Shown here: piece after piece, positions 52,045 to 61,156 of the stretch
Numbering within the stretch: the stretch's first letter is position 1
Layout of the letters: every line of letters starts with the position of its first letter
Assembly: GCF_019209835.1 (NCBI RefSeq)
Contig: NZ_JAHUTS010000022.1
Span: 1 to 64,000 of the forward strand
DNA length: 64,000 nt
Direction of reading: 5' to 3'
DNA from: Enterovibrio paralichthyis
Lineage (GTDB): Bacteria > Pseudomonadota > Gammaproteobacteria > Enterobacterales > Vibrionaceae
The notes under the pieces: model-generated
Told to the model about the DNA's origin: nothing
The model's input: only the letters and a program-made list of their open reading frames with translations
Databases searched by the model: none
Translations under genes and position numbers: made by a program

Positions 52045-52073
52045 CAGGGGCCAACTACGGGCCCCTGATTTTT
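52045..52073 (+). terminator. Attenuator-like terminator between rpsB and tsf
   Basis: Stem CAGGGGCC/GGCCCCTG (52045-52052 and 52060-52067), then ATTTTTA. It sits in the 131-bp rpsB-tsf spacer and would let only part of the transcripts go on into tsf. Confidence 0.75.
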
Positions 52074-52104
52074 ACCCAAATAGTTTCGAATCGAGGAATG
52101 AACA

Positions 52105-52947
52105 ATGGCTGTTACCGCTGCCCTGGTAAAAGAACTGCGCGAACGCACTGGCGCAGGCATGATGGAATGTAAAAAAGCACTGGTTGAGACCAACGGCGAC
52201 ATCGAGCTGGCGATCGAAAACATGCGTAAGTCTGGCGCTGCGAAAGCTGCTAAAAAAGCAGGTAACGTTGCAGCTGAAGGCGCAATCATCATCAAAGAAT
52301 CTAACGGCGTTGCTGCGCTGGTAGAAGTTAACTGCCAAACTGACTTCGTTGCTAAAGACAGCAACTTCACTACTTTCGCAAACGCAGTAGCTGAAGCAGC
52401 TGTAGCGTCTAAAGCGTCTGTAGAAGAACTGCAAGCTCAGTTCGAAGACGACCGCGTAGCACTGGTTGCTAAAATCGGCGAAAACATCTCTATCCGTCGC
52501 GTATCTTACGTTGAAGGTTCAGCGATGGCTTCTTACCGTCACGGCGAGCGCATCGGTGTTGTTGTTGCTGGTGAAGGCGACGCAGAAACTCTGAAGCACA
52601 TCGCAATGCACGTTGCAGCATCTCGTCCAGAGTACGTTAACCCAGAAGACGTACCAGCAGACGTAGTTGCTAAAGAGCGCGAAGTTCAAGTTGAAATCGC
52701 GATGAACGAAGGCAAGCCTAAAGAAATCGCAGAGAAAATGGTTGAAGGCCGCATGAAGAAATTCACCGGCGAAGTTTCTCTGACTGGTCAACCTTTCATC
52801 ATGGAGCCTAAGAAAACTGTAGGCGAAATCCTGAAAGAGAAAGGCGCTTCTGTTTCTACCTTCGTACGCCTGGAAGTAGGTGAAGGTATCGAGAAAGTTG
52901 AAGGCCTGAGCTTCGCAGAAGAAGTTGCAGCTGCTCAGAAAGGTTAA
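52105..52947 (+). CDS. tsf: Elongation factor Ts
   Basis: 280-residue guanine-nucleotide exchange factor for EF-Tu. Family motifs are LVKELRERTGAGMMECKKAL at the start, VNCQTDFVAKD near residue 80, and GQPFIMEPKKTVGEIL near 230. The start ATG 52105 follows GAGGAA. Second gene of rpsB-tsf; the same high-expression codon use as rpsB. A terminator follows it. Confidence 0.98.
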   Translation: MAVTAALVKELRERTGAGMMECKKALVETNGDIELAIENMRKSGAAKAAKKAGNVAAEGAIIIKESNGVAALVEVNCQTDFVAKDSNFTTFANAVAEAAVASKASVEELQAQFEDDRVALVAKIGENISIRRVSYVEGSAMASYRHGERIGVVVAGEGDAETLKHIAMHVAASRPEYVNPEDVPADVVAKEREVQVEIAMNEGKPKEIAEKMVEGRMKKFTGEVSLTGQPFIMEPKKTVGEILKEKGASVSTFVRLEVGEGIEKVEGLSFAEEVAAAQKG

Positions 52948-52963
52948 TTCCTCTTTGAGACCC

Positions 52964-52991
52964 AAAAGACCGCAGAAACCTGCGGTCTTTT
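52964..52991 (+). terminator. Terminator of rpsB-tsf
   Basis: Perfect stem AAAAGACCGCAG/CTGCGGTCTTTT with a 4-nt loop, 16 nt after the tsf stop. Confidence 0.92.
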
Positions 52992-53033
52992 CACAATCCC
53001 ATCCGTAGAAGTAAGTGCCTAAAGGTAGTGAGA

Positions 53034-53762
53034 ATGACTACAAACCCTAAACCAGCCTATCAACGTATTTTGCTTAAACTGAGCGGCGAAGCGCTGCAAG
53101 GAAAAGAAGGTTTTGGTATTGACCCAGCCGTACTGGACCGTATGGCGCAAGAAATCAAAGAACTGGTTGAACTTGGCGTACAAGTTGGCTTGGTAATCGG
53201 TGGCGGTAACCTGTTCCGCGGTGCTGGCCTTGCAGAAGCGGGTATGAACCGGGTTGTGGGCGACCACATGGGTATGTTGGCGACCGTGATGAACGGCCTG
53301 GCAATGCGTGATGCACTGCATCGTGCCTATGTGAACGCACGGGTAATGTCTGCAATCCCACTGAACGGTGTGTGTGACAGCTACAACTGGGCAGAGGCAA
53401 TCAGCCAATTGCGCAACGGCCGCGTTGTTATCTTCTCTGCAGGTACCGGTAACCCATTCTTTACCACTGACTCGGCTGCATGTCTGCGTGGTATTGAAAT
53501 TGAAGCGGACGTCGTGATCAAAGCAACCAAAGTTGACGGTGTATACACTGATGATCCGGCGAAGAACCCGGATGCTGAGCTTTACAGCAACTTGACGTAT
53601 CAAGACGTTCTGGAAAAAGAGCTGAAAGTGATGGACCTGGCTGCGTTTACTCTGGCTCGTGACCACAAGATGCCAATCCGTGTTTTCAACATGAACAAGC
53701 CGGGTGCATTGCGTCGTGTTGTGATGGGTGAGCAGGAAGGCACACTAATTAATAACGGTTAA
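53034..53762 (+). CDS. pyrH: UMP kinase
   Basis: 242-residue bacterial UMP kinase of the amino-acid-kinase fold, making UDP from UMP; hexameric and regulated by GTP and UTP. Signatures: RILLKLSGEALQG near residue 12, VIGGGNLFRG near 60, GTGNPFFTTDSAA near 140, and KATKVDGVYTDDP near 163. ATG 53034 follows AAGGT; a GTG at 53028 is less likely. Starts 86 bp after tsf, beyond its terminator, so it has its own promoter; frr follows at 56 bp. Confidence 0.97.
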   Translation: MTTNPKPAYQRILLKLSGEALQGKEGFGIDPAVLDRMAQEIKELVELGVQVGLVIGGGNLFRGAGLAEAGMNRVVGDHMGMLATVMNGLAMRDALHRAYVNARVMSAIPLNGVCDSYNWAEAISQLRNGRVVIFSAGTGNPFFTTDSAACLRGIEIEADVVIKATKVDGVYTDDPAKNPDAELYSNLTYQDVLEKELKVMDLAAFTLARDHKMPIRVFNMNKPGALRRVVMGEQEGTLINNG

Positions 53763-53818
53763 TCGAATTTAGTGGCATAATCCCACTCGTTGAATAAAGA
53801 ATTTTCAAGGATATTCTC

Positions 53819-54376
53819 GTGATCAATGAAATTAACGCAGATGCGAAAGAGCGCATGCAGAAAAGCGTTGAAGCGCTGAAGAACACCCTGTCTAAAATCC
53901 GTACCGGTCGTGCGCACCCTGCGCTGCTGGACGGTCTGTCAGTAGATTATTACGGCTCAGCAACACCACTGAAGCAATTGGCTTCTATCGTTGCGGAAGA
54001 TGCACGTACTCTGGCAGTGACTGTTTTCGACAAGTCTGTTTCTAAAGCAGTTGAGAAAGCGATCATGACATCAGATCTGGGTCTGAACCCAATGTCTGCT
54101 GGTGCGGTTATCCGCGTTCCGCTTCCTCCGCTGACTGAAGAGCGTCGTCGTGATCTGGTTAAGATTGTACGTGGCGAAGCCGAAGGTGGTCGTGTTGCTG
54201 TGCGTAACATCCGTCGTGATGCGAACGGCGATCTGAAAGCGCTGCTGAAAGAGAAAGAAATCTCTGAAGATGAAGAGCGTCGCGGTCAGGAAGATATCCA
54301 GAAACTGACTGATGCAGCGGTAAAAGAAATCGATACGATTCTTGAAGCAAAAGAAAAAGAGTTGATGGAAGTTTAA
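53819..54376 (+). CDS. frr: Ribosome recycling factor
   Basis: 185-residue RRF, which with EF-G splits post-termination ribosomes. Typical segments are KIRTGRAHPALLDGLSVDYYG, NPMSAGAVIRVPLPPLTEERRRDLVK and VRNIRRDANGDLK. The start codon is GTG 53819, with AAGGAT six nt before it; the next Met has no better site. Follows pyrH and is closed by a terminator. Confidence 0.97.
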   Translation: MINEINADAKERMQKSVEALKNTLSKIRTGRAHPALLDGLSVDYYGSATPLKQLASIVAEDARTLAVTVFDKSVSKAVEKAIMTSDLGLNPMSAGAVIRVPLPPLTEERRRDLVKIVRGEAEGGRVAVRNIRRDANGDLKALLKEKEISEDEERRGQEDIQKLTDAAVKEIDTILEAKEKELMEV

Positions 54377-54403
54377 TTCCGGCTACACTCTGACTCCATT
54401 GCC

Positions 54404-54436
54404 AAAGCGCTGTGCTAGCAGTACAGCGCTTTTTCT
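54404..54436 (+). terminator. Terminator of pyrH-frr
   Basis: Stem AAAGCGCTGT/ACAGCGCTTT with a 9-nt loop, followed by TTTCTTTG; 27 nt after the frr stop and just before uppS. Confidence 0.88.
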
Positions 54437-54451
54437 TTGCGAAGGATAATG

Positions 54452-55222
54452 ATGAGCTTTCAGTCTTCCCATCCCGATATAGATCCAAGTCTGTTGCCCA
54501 AGCACATTGCCGTCATCATGGACGGAAACGGACGTTGGGCTAAAGCGCGTGGCAAAGCGCGTATGTTCGGTCATAAAGCCGGCGTTGAAGCCGTGCGCAA
54601 AACGGTCTCTACCGCCAACCGTCTCGGTATCCAGGTTTTAACCCTGTTCGCGTTCAGCAGTGAAAACTGGCGACGACCAGAAGAAGAAGTCAGCTTGCTG
54701 ATGGAACTTTTTGTCACTGTGCTGGGCCGCGAAGTTAAACGACTTCACAAAAATGGCGTAAAGCTTAGGGTTATTGGCGATACTTCGCGCTTTAGCCAGT
54801 CATTACAAGATAAAATCGCTGCCGCAGAAGCGCTGACGGCCAATAACACCCGATTGGTACTGAATGTCGCGGCCAACTATGGTGGCCAGTGGGACATCAT
54901 GCAGGCGGTGAGCAAACTTGCCGGTCAGGTGGCGAAAGGGGAAATCCCTGCCGAGCAACTGACGGAAGCCGATTTGCAGGTACATCTTTCTACCGCCGGT
55001 TTGCCCGATGTGGATTTGATGATCCGTACCAGCGGTGAATGTCGCATCAGCAACTTCATGTTGTGGCAGGCAGCTTACGCTGAACTGTATTTTACCGAAC
55101 AATTCTGGCCAGATTTTGACGAGACCAGTCTCACTGAAGCCATTGCTTGGTTTATTAACCGCGAGCGCCGTTTTGGCTGCACCGGTGAGCAGATCAAGGC
55201 CATGTTACAAGTAGAAAAGTAG
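54452..55222 (+). CDS. uppS: Undecaprenyl diphosphate synthase
   Basis: About 256 residues; cis-prenyltransferase that makes the C55 carrier lipid for peptidoglycan and other envelope polymers. The active-site loop AVIMDGNGRWAKARG with the essential Asp is near residue 25; LTLFAFSSENWRRP and the C-terminal RTSGECRISNFMLWQAAYAE are diagnostic. Two adjacent ATG codons (54449, 54452) follow AAGGA; spacing favours the second. First gene of the envelope cluster running to lpxA. Confidence 0.97.
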   Translation: MSFQSSHPDIDPSLLPKHIAVIMDGNGRWAKARGKARMFGHKAGVEAVRKTVSTANRLGIQVLTLFAFSSENWRRPEEEVSLLMELFVTVLGREVKRLHKNGVKLRVIGDTSRFSQSLQDKIAAAEALTANNTRLVLNVAANYGGQWDIMQAVSKLAGQVAKGEIPAEQLTEADLQVHLSTAGLPDVDLMIRTSGECRISNFMLWQAAYAELYFTEQFWPDFDETSLTEAIAWFINRERRFGCTGEQIKAMLQVEK

Positions 55223-55232
55223 AGGGTTTCGT

Positions 55233-56084
55233 TTGCTGAAACAACGTGTTTTAACGGCGGCGGTGTTAGCACCACTTGTTATCGCGGCTATTTTCTTTTT
55301 GCCGTTTCAATATTTCGTGATTGCGGTAGCGGGCATTACGCTGCTTGGGCACTGGGAGTGGACCAAGTTTGTGACTATGTCATCACGTTTTAGTGCATTT
55401 ATTTTCCCTGCCATTATCTTGCTGGCTTCTTTGGGTTTTGTTTTGCCGGTTTCTGAAAACGGCATGTCTCTTTCTTCCTTAAGTGGCGGCACGTTTGCTG
55501 TTATTGGTGCATTGTGGTGGCTTGTGGCTACTGTGATGGTGCTTCGCTATCCCAAAGGAACCCGCGGATGGGCGCAAAGCAATGTCATGCAGCAGGGATT
55601 TGGCATCCTCACTCTGTTGCCTTTCCTTTGGAGTGTCCTCCTGCTTCGCGCTTATCACTACGATGCGACCCCATTCCTTGGCGCAAAATTGGTGTTGCTG
55701 GTCTGTTTGCTGGTATGGTCTGCAGACAGTGGTGCCTATTTCGCCGGTAAGCGATTTGGTAAACGTAAAATGGCACCGTCGGTGAGTCCGAACAAAACCA
55801 TTGAGGGTTTGATTGGTGGCATTGCGGCTGCGATTGTAGTGACACTCGGTGCCGCAGAATATCTAGCTATTCCATTCTCATCCCTGCCGGTATTGGCGGT
55901 CATTGCTTTGGTTACCGCTTTTGCCTCTGTACTGGGCGACCTGGCGGAAAGCATGTTTAAACGTGTGGCCGGTGTGAAAGACAGTGGCAGTATCCTGCCA
56001 GGACACGGTGGTATTCTCGACAGGATTGACAGCCTGACGGCTGCTTTCCCGGTTTTCACTGTGTTGTACTTCTGGTTGGCATAA
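55233..56084 (+). CDS. cdsA: Phosphatidate cytidylyltransferase
   Basis: 283-residue inner-membrane enzyme making CDP-diacylglycerol from CTP and phosphatidate, the branch point of phospholipid synthesis. About eight hydrophobic segments; the signature VWSADSGAYFAGKRFGK and the C-terminal KDSGSILPGHGGILDRIDS (with the conserved Asp residues) are present. The start is TTG 55233, with AGAGGG nine nt before it; no ATG is available near. It follows uppS by 10 bp, so both are co-transcribed. Confidence 0.95.
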   Translation: MLKQRVLTAAVLAPLVIAAIFFLPFQYFVIAVAGITLLGHWEWTKFVTMSSRFSAFIFPAIILLASLGFVLPVSENGMSLSSLSGGTFAVIGALWWLVATVMVLRYPKGTRGWAQSNVMQQGFGILTLLPFLWSVLLLRAYHYDATPFLGAKLVLLVCLLVWSADSGAYFAGKRFGKRKMAPSVSPNKTIEGLIGGIAAAIVVTLGAAEYLAIPFSSLPVLAVIALVTAFASVLGDLAESMFKRVAGVKDSGSILPGHGGILDRIDSLTAAFPVFTVLYFWLA

Positions 56085-56087
56085 CGA

Positions 56088-56113
56088 ATTCACCGGCGTA
56101 AAGCCGGTGAATT
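56088..56113. repeat. Inverted repeat between cdsA and ispC
   Basis: Perfect 11-bp arms AATTCACCGGC/GCCGGTGAATT with a 4-nt loop, just after the cdsA stop. No T run follows, so it is more likely an mRNA-stabilising or weakly terminating hairpin within the operon. Confidence 0.5.
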
Positions 56114-56151
56114 GTCTTCTGGCTGGATGAAACAGTTTTTAGAGTCTTCTT

Positions 56152-57348
56152 ATGCGTAAGATCACTATCCTCGGAGCGACAGGCTCAATCGGCAGCAGTA
56201 CGCTGGCCGTGATTGCACAAAATCCTCATGCTTATCAGGTGTTCGCACTGGCGGCGAATGCCAATGTCAACGACATGATTTTGCTGTGCCTCAAATGGCA
56301 ACCCACCTTTGCAGCAATGGCTGATGAAACCGCTGCTGCTGCGTTGAGACTGGCGCTGAAAAACCAGGGCTGTAAGACAGAGGTCTTGAGTGGCGTAGAG
56401 GGGCTTTCGGCGCTTGCTGCCCATGAAGAGGTCGACACCGTCATGGCAGCGGTGGTTGGCGCTGCAGGTCTTATTCCTACCATGGCGGCGGTGAAAGCGG
56501 GTAAACGTGTCCTGCTGGCCAACAAGGAAGCGCTGGTGATGTCCGGTCAGTTTTTTATTGACGCGGTTCATCAGTATGGCGCTGAGCTTCTTCCTGTCGA
56601 CAGTGAACACAATGCAATTTTCCAGTGTTTGCCTCAAGCGATTCAATCCCGTCCTGGCATTTGTGATTTGGCGGCAGAAGGCGTGAGTAAGATTTTGCTG
56701 ACCGGTTCAGGTGGCCCGTTCCGTTATAGCGAACTTGATGCATTGCAGTCGGTGACACCGGCGCAGGCAATTGCCCATCCAAACTGGTCAATGGGGCCTA
56801 AAATCTCCGTCGATTCAGCCACGATGATGAATAAAGGGCTGGAGTACATCGAAGCGCGCTGGCTGTTTAACGCAAGCCGCGAGCAGCTTGAGGTGATCAT
56901 TCATCCCCAGTCAGTCATCCATTCGATGGTGCAATACCGCGATGGTTCGGTATTGGCGCAGATGGGGCATCCTGATATGTGTACCCCGATTGCCTATGCT
57001 ATGGCCTATCCGTCGCGCATTGAGGCTGGCGTTAAACCGCTCGACTTCAGTGAGATTGGGGAGTTTACGTTCCTTAAACCTGACTTTAACCGCTACCCGT
57101 GCCTCAAGCTTGCTATCGATGCTTGCTATGTTGGCCAGGCTGCAACAACAACCCTCAACGCCGCAAACGAAATTGCGGTGGATGCCTTTTTGCAAGGGCA
57201 GATTGGGTTTATGCAGATTGCTGAAATCAACGATGCTGTGTTACAAGATTCCCAACTGGTTGAACCATCTTGTATTGATAGCCTCTTACAAACAGATGCG
57301 AAGGCTCGCGAGATGGCTAAAGAACGGATTATGAGGTTAGCGCGATGA
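56152..57348 (+). CDS. ispC: 1-deoxy-D-xylulose-5-phosphate reductoisomerase
   Basis: 398-residue Dxr, the first committed enzyme of the methylerythritol phosphate pathway to isoprenoids, the supply line for UppS. NADPH loop GATGSIGSST at residues 7-16; LLANKEALVMSG near 126; metal-binding Asp/Glu in PVDSEHNAIFQ near 149; substrate segments TGSGGPF and HPNWSMGPKISVDSATMMNKGLE. The start ATG 56152 is the only sensible one. It overlaps rseP by 4 bp (ATGA), hence translational coupling. Confidence 0.97.
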   Translation: MRKITILGATGSIGSSTLAVIAQNPHAYQVFALAANANVNDMILLCLKWQPTFAAMADETAAAALRLALKNQGCKTEVLSGVEGLSALAAHEEVDTVMAAVVGAAGLIPTMAAVKAGKRVLLANKEALVMSGQFFIDAVHQYGAELLPVDSEHNAIFQCLPQAIQSRPGICDLAAEGVSKILLTGSGGPFRYSELDALQSVTPAQAIAHPNWSMGPKISVDSATMMNKGLEYIEARWLFNASREQLEVIIHPQSVIHSMVQYRDGSVLAQMGHPDMCTPIAYAMAYPSRIEAGVKPLDFSEIGEFTFLKPDFNRYPCLKLAIDACYVGQAATTTLNAANEIAVDAFLQGQIGFMQIAEINDAVLQDSQLVEPSCIDSLLQTDAKAREMAKERIMRLAR

Positions 57349-58700
57349 GCAGTGTACTGTGGAATCTGCTTTTCTTTTTGATTGCACTCGGCATTTTGAT
57401 TGCCGTGCACGAGTTTGGACATTTCTGGGTTGCCCGCCGTTGTGGCGTGAAGGTTGAGCGGTTCTCTATCGGGTTTGGTAAAGCCATTTGGAACCGTGTC
57501 GGCAAAGATGGCACGGAATACACTCTGGCGATGATCCCGCTCGGCGGCTACGTCAAAATGCTCGATGAGCGTGTCGATGATGTGCCGGAAGAGATGCGCG
57601 AGCAGGCCTTCAATAACCGTCCCTTGTGGCAGCGCAGCGCCATTGTCGCTGCTGGTCCTATTGCCAACTTCCTGTTTGCGATTTTTGCCTACTGGCTGGT
57701 AATGGTCATTGGTACGCCAGCCGTCAAGCCGGTGATCGGTGAGGTTGCTCCCCAATCTATCGCTGCTAAGGCTGGTGTAGAGCCAGGCATGGAACTAACC
57801 GCCGTTTCAGGCATCAAAACGCCTGATTGGGAATCGGTTAACCTCCAGCTTATTTCCCATATTGGTGACGATAACATGCGTTTGACGGTCAAACCGGAAG
57901 AAAATGCAGGGTATACCGTTGACCGAAATCTGGATTTGGCTGAGTGGTCATACGATCCTGAATCACAATCCGCGTTGCGGACATTGGGCATGACCCCATA
58001 TCGCCCGGCGATCACTGGCGAGATTGCGCAAGTGATGGAAAACAGCGCGGCAGAGCGAGCCGGTTTGCAAGTGGGTGATACCTTGCTTTCCGTAAATGGT
58101 AATGCGTTTGATGACTGGCAGTCAGTGGTGAATGCTATTCGTCAAAATCCAAATCATAGCTTACCAGTCACAGTGAGCCGCAATGGTCAGGACATCAATC
58201 TGACCCTGACGCCGGATAGCCGGGAAGAAGGAGAGGCGGCTGTTGGCTACGCCGGGTTTGCGCCGACTGTTGAGCCATGGCCTGAATCGCACCAGTTTGT
58301 CCTGCAATATGGTCCGTTAGATGCGGTACCTGCAGCGCTAGACAAAACTTGGCAAGTGGTGGTGCTGACGGCGGAAATGATCAAAAAGCTGTTCACCGGT
58401 GACGTGGCAGTGAAAAATTTGAGTGGGCCTATCTCAATTGCCAAGGGTGCAGGGATGACCGCAGACTTCGGTCTGGTATACTTTCTCGGTTTTCTCGCTC
58501 TGATCAGCGTGAATTTAGGCATTATTAACCTGTTACCGTTACCGGTTTTGGACGGCGGACACCTGTTGTTTTTTGGTATTGAAGCCGTGACACGTCGCCC
58601 CGTCTCTGAACGTGTACAGGATATGGGATATCGGGTTGGCTCAGCTATCATCGTCGTGTTGATGGCAGTAGCGATATTTAACGATTTCGCCCGACTATAA
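57345..58700 (+). CDS. rseP: Regulator of sigma-E protease RseP
   Basis: 451-residue site-2 protease that cleaves anti-sigma factor RseA within the inner membrane and frees sigma-E during envelope stress; it also clears signal peptides. Zinc motif HEFGH at residues 22-26, two periplasmic PDZ domains (about 115-300; VAPQSIAAKAGVEPGMEL and NSAAERAGLQVGDTLLS), and the third metal ligand in LPVLDGGHLLFF near 400. Three to four membrane segments. Coupled to ispC by overlap; bamA follows at 35 bp. Confidence 0.97.
   Translation: MSSVLWNLLFFLIALGILIAVHEFGHFWVARRCGVKVERFSIGFGKAIWNRVGKDGTEYTLAMIPLGGYVKMLDERVDDVPEEMREQAFNNRPLWQRSAIVAAGPIANFLFAIFAYWLVMVIGTPAVKPVIGEVAPQSIAAKAGVEPGMELTAVSGIKTPDWESVNLQLISHIGDDNMRLTVKPEENAGYTVDRNLDLAEWSYDPESQSALRTLGMTPYRPAITGEIAQVMENSAAERAGLQVGDTLLSVNGNAFDDWQSVVNAIRQNPNHSLPVTVSRNGQDINLTLTPDSREEGEAAVGYAGFAPTVEPWPESHQFVLQYGPLDAVPAALDKTWQVVVLTAEMIKKLFTGDVAVKNLSGPISIAKGAGMTADFGLVYFLGFLALISVNLGIINLLPLPVLDGGHLLFFGIEAVTRRPVSERVQDMGYRVGSAIIVVLMAVAIFNDFARL
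57791..57818 (+). promoter_or_regulatory. Possible sigma-E promoter inside rseP
   Basis: GGAACTA, 16 bp, TCAAA: a good match to the sigma-E consensus (GGAACTT-N16-TCNAA). It lies within rseP about 920 bp before bamA. Chance matches inside genes are common, so this rests only on sequence and on the known sigma-E control of bamA and skp in relatives. Confidence 0.3.
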
Positions 58701-58735
58701 AAATCAGCGATTAGCAAGGAAAAGTCAGAGCAGCA

Positions 58736-61135
58736 ATGGCGATTAAAAAACTTTTACTGGCCTCTCTTCTATTCTCAGGATCTGTCACGGCTGATCAGTT
58801 TGTGGTGGAAGACATCAAGTTTGAGGGGCTTCAGCGAGTCAGTCTCGGTGCGGCGTTGCTCGCGATGCCGGTGCGTGTGGGCGACAACATTGACGAAGGC
58901 GATGTTTCCGGGATTATCAAATCCCTGTTCTCGACCGGTAACTTTGAAAACGTCCGCGTTTTTCGTGACGGAGATGACCTGTTAGTTAAAGTCATTGAAC
59001 GTCCAACTATCGCCAGCATTTCATTTTCCGGCAACAAAGCCATCAAGGAAGAGATGCTGGAAGAAAACCTTACCGCTTCTGGCCTGCGTGTCGGTGAGGC
59101 TCTGGACAGAACCAAGCTGTCCAACATCGAAAAAGGTCTGGAAGACTTCTACTACAGCGTAGGTAAATACAACGCGCTGGTAGATACAGTGATCACACCG
59201 CTGCCACGTAACCGTGCAGATGTGAAGTTTGTCTTCACCGAAGGTGTATCCGCCAAAATTCAGCAGATTAATTTCATCGGCAATGAAGTGTTCAGTGATG
59301 ATGAGCTTAAAGGCAACTTCAAACTGCGCGCTGATGTGCCTTGGTGGAATTTCCTGGCCAATGAACAGTACCAGAAACAGGCGCTTGCCGGTGACTTGGA
59401 AGCACTGCGTTCTTTCTACCTCAACCGAGGCTACCTGAAGTTCCGTGTTGAATCGGCCAATGTATCCATTTCCCCGGATAAGAAAGGCGTGTACATCACC
59501 CTGAATATCGATGAGGGTGAACCCTATACCGTTTCCGATGTTAACTTCAGTGGCAGCAAAAACAGCGCTGATTTTGAAACCTTGGTGGTGTTCGAGGACG
59601 GTGAAGTATACAACGGTGATAAAGTCACCCGCCTTGAGGATGAAATCAAGCGTAAGCTGGGCGAGCAGGGTTATGCCTATCCGCAGGTCGCTACCATTCC
59701 GGAATTTGATGATGAAGCCAAAACGGTGGCGTTGAATGTCAATGTCGATCCGGGCAAGCGTATCTATGTACGCAACATCAAGTTCTCCGGTAACCAAATT
59801 ACCAAAGATGAAGTCTTGCGCCGTGAAATGCGCCAGATGGAAGGTTCCTGGCTGAACTCTAAATCTGTGGAAACCAGTAAAGAGCGTCTGAATCGTCTGG
59901 GCTTCTTCGAAACCGTCGATGTCCGCACCACACGGGTGCCGGGCACTGATGATCAGGTAGACGTTGAATATGTGGTAAAAGAAACCAACTCAGGCAGTGT
60001 TAACTTTGGTATCGGTTATGGTACCGAGTCAGGCCTGAGCTTCCAGGCAGGTCTCCAGCAGGACAACTTTGCCGGTACCGGTAACCGTTTCGGCATCAAT
60101 GCCATGATCAACGACTACCAGAAAAACCTAACGCTGGACTACCGTGACCCGTATTTCACACTGGACGGTATCAGTCTGGGTGGCCGTATTTTCTACAACG
60201 AGTTTGAAGCGTCTGATGCAAACATCGTTGACTATACCGACAAAAGTTACGGTACCAGCCTGACCTGGGGTTTCCCATTCGATGAACTTAACTACTTCGA
60301 TTTCTCAGTGGGTTACACCCACCGTCAAATCGAAAACCTGGGCGGTTACTACCAGATCCAGAAGTTCCTCGATTCAATGGGCGACAGTGTGACCGACGAT
60401 GGTGGTCTTGAAGTCGATGACTTCGACTGGTCTGTGAGCTGGACTCGCAACAATCTGAACCGTGGCTTCTTCCCGACAGCAGGTAACTACCAGCGTGCCT
60501 CTTTCAGCATGACTGTACCGGGCTCGGATGCACAGTATTTCAAAGCGCAGTACGATGTACGTCAGTACATCCCGTTGACCGAAGGTCACGATTTCTCGCT
60601 GTTGATGCGTGGTCGTCTGGGCTACGGAAACGGATATGGCAGCAACGGTAACAATGATTATCTGCTGCCGTTCTATGAAAACTTCTATGCAGGTGGTTAC
60701 TCAACCCTGCGTGGTTTCCGCTCTAACACTGCGGGCCCGAAAGCGGTGTATGACCAGGGTGCGGGTAACAACCCGGCACTGGTAGGTAGCAATGACTCAG
60801 TAGGTGGTAACGCGATTGCTCTGGCAAGTGTTGAGCTGATTTTCCCAACGCCGTTTGTTTCTGCTGAAACCCGCAATGCTATCCGTACCAGCGTGTTTGT
60901 AGATGCGGCATCAGTATGGGATACCGAGTATACGCTTGAGAACGCACGTGTGATTAGCGGACAGGAATACATTTACGATTACAGTGACCCAACTAACTAC
61001 CGCGCATCTTATGGTGCGGCACTTCAGTGGCGTTCACCGATGGGACCGTTGGTCTTTTCACTGTCAAAACCGATCAAGAGCTACGAGGGTGACGATGAGG
61101 AATTCTTCACCTTTACCATTGGCCGTACGTTCTGA
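58736..61135 (+). CDS. bamA: Outer membrane protein assembly factor BamA
   Basis: 799-residue Omp85 protein that inserts beta-barrels into the outer membrane. Signal peptide (about 1-19, cleaved before DQFVVEDIKFEGLQR), five periplasmic POTRA repeats (to about residue 420), then a 16-strand barrel. The lid/loop L6 motif VRGF appears as TLRGFRSN near 660. The final residues TFTIGRTF end in the Phe of the barrel insertion signal. ATG 58736 has AGCA-rich but weak ribosome site. Lies between rseP and skp as in all relatives. Confidence 0.97.
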   Translation: MAIKKLLLASLLFSGSVTADQFVVEDIKFEGLQRVSLGAALLAMPVRVGDNIDEGDVSGIIKSLFSTGNFENVRVFRDGDDLLVKVIERPTIASISFSGNKAIKEEMLEENLTASGLRVGEALDRTKLSNIEKGLEDFYYSVGKYNALVDTVITPLPRNRADVKFVFTEGVSAKIQQINFIGNEVFSDDELKGNFKLRADVPWWNFLANEQYQKQALAGDLEALRSFYLNRGYLKFRVESANVSISPDKKGVYITLNIDEGEPYTVSDVNFSGSKNSADFETLVVFEDGEVYNGDKVTRLEDEIKRKLGEQGYAYPQVATIPEFDDEAKTVALNVNVDPGKRIYVRNIKFSGNQITKDEVLRREMRQMEGSWLNSKSVETSKERLNRLGFFETVDVRTTRVPGTDDQVDVEYVVKETNSGSVNFGIGYGTESGLSFQAGLQQDNFAGTGNRFGINAMINDYQKNLTLDYRDPYFTLDGISLGGRIFYNEFEASDANIVDYTDKSYGTSLTWGFPFDELNYFDFSVGYTHRQIENLGGYYQIQKFLDSMGDSVTDDGGLEVDDFDWSVSWTRNNLNRGFFPTAGNYQRASFSMTVPGSDAQYFKAQYDVRQYIPLTEGHDFSLLMRGRLGYGNGYGSNGNNDYLLPFYENFYAGGYSTLRGFRSNTAGPKAVYDQGAGNNPALVGSNDSVGGNAIALASVELIFPTPFVSAETRNAIRTSVFVDAASVWDTEYTLENARVISGQEYIYDYSDPTNYRASYGAALQWRSPMGPLVFSLSKPIKSYEGDDEEFFTFTIGRTF

Positions 61136-61156
61136 TTTCAACGTTAGGAGAAAAGT

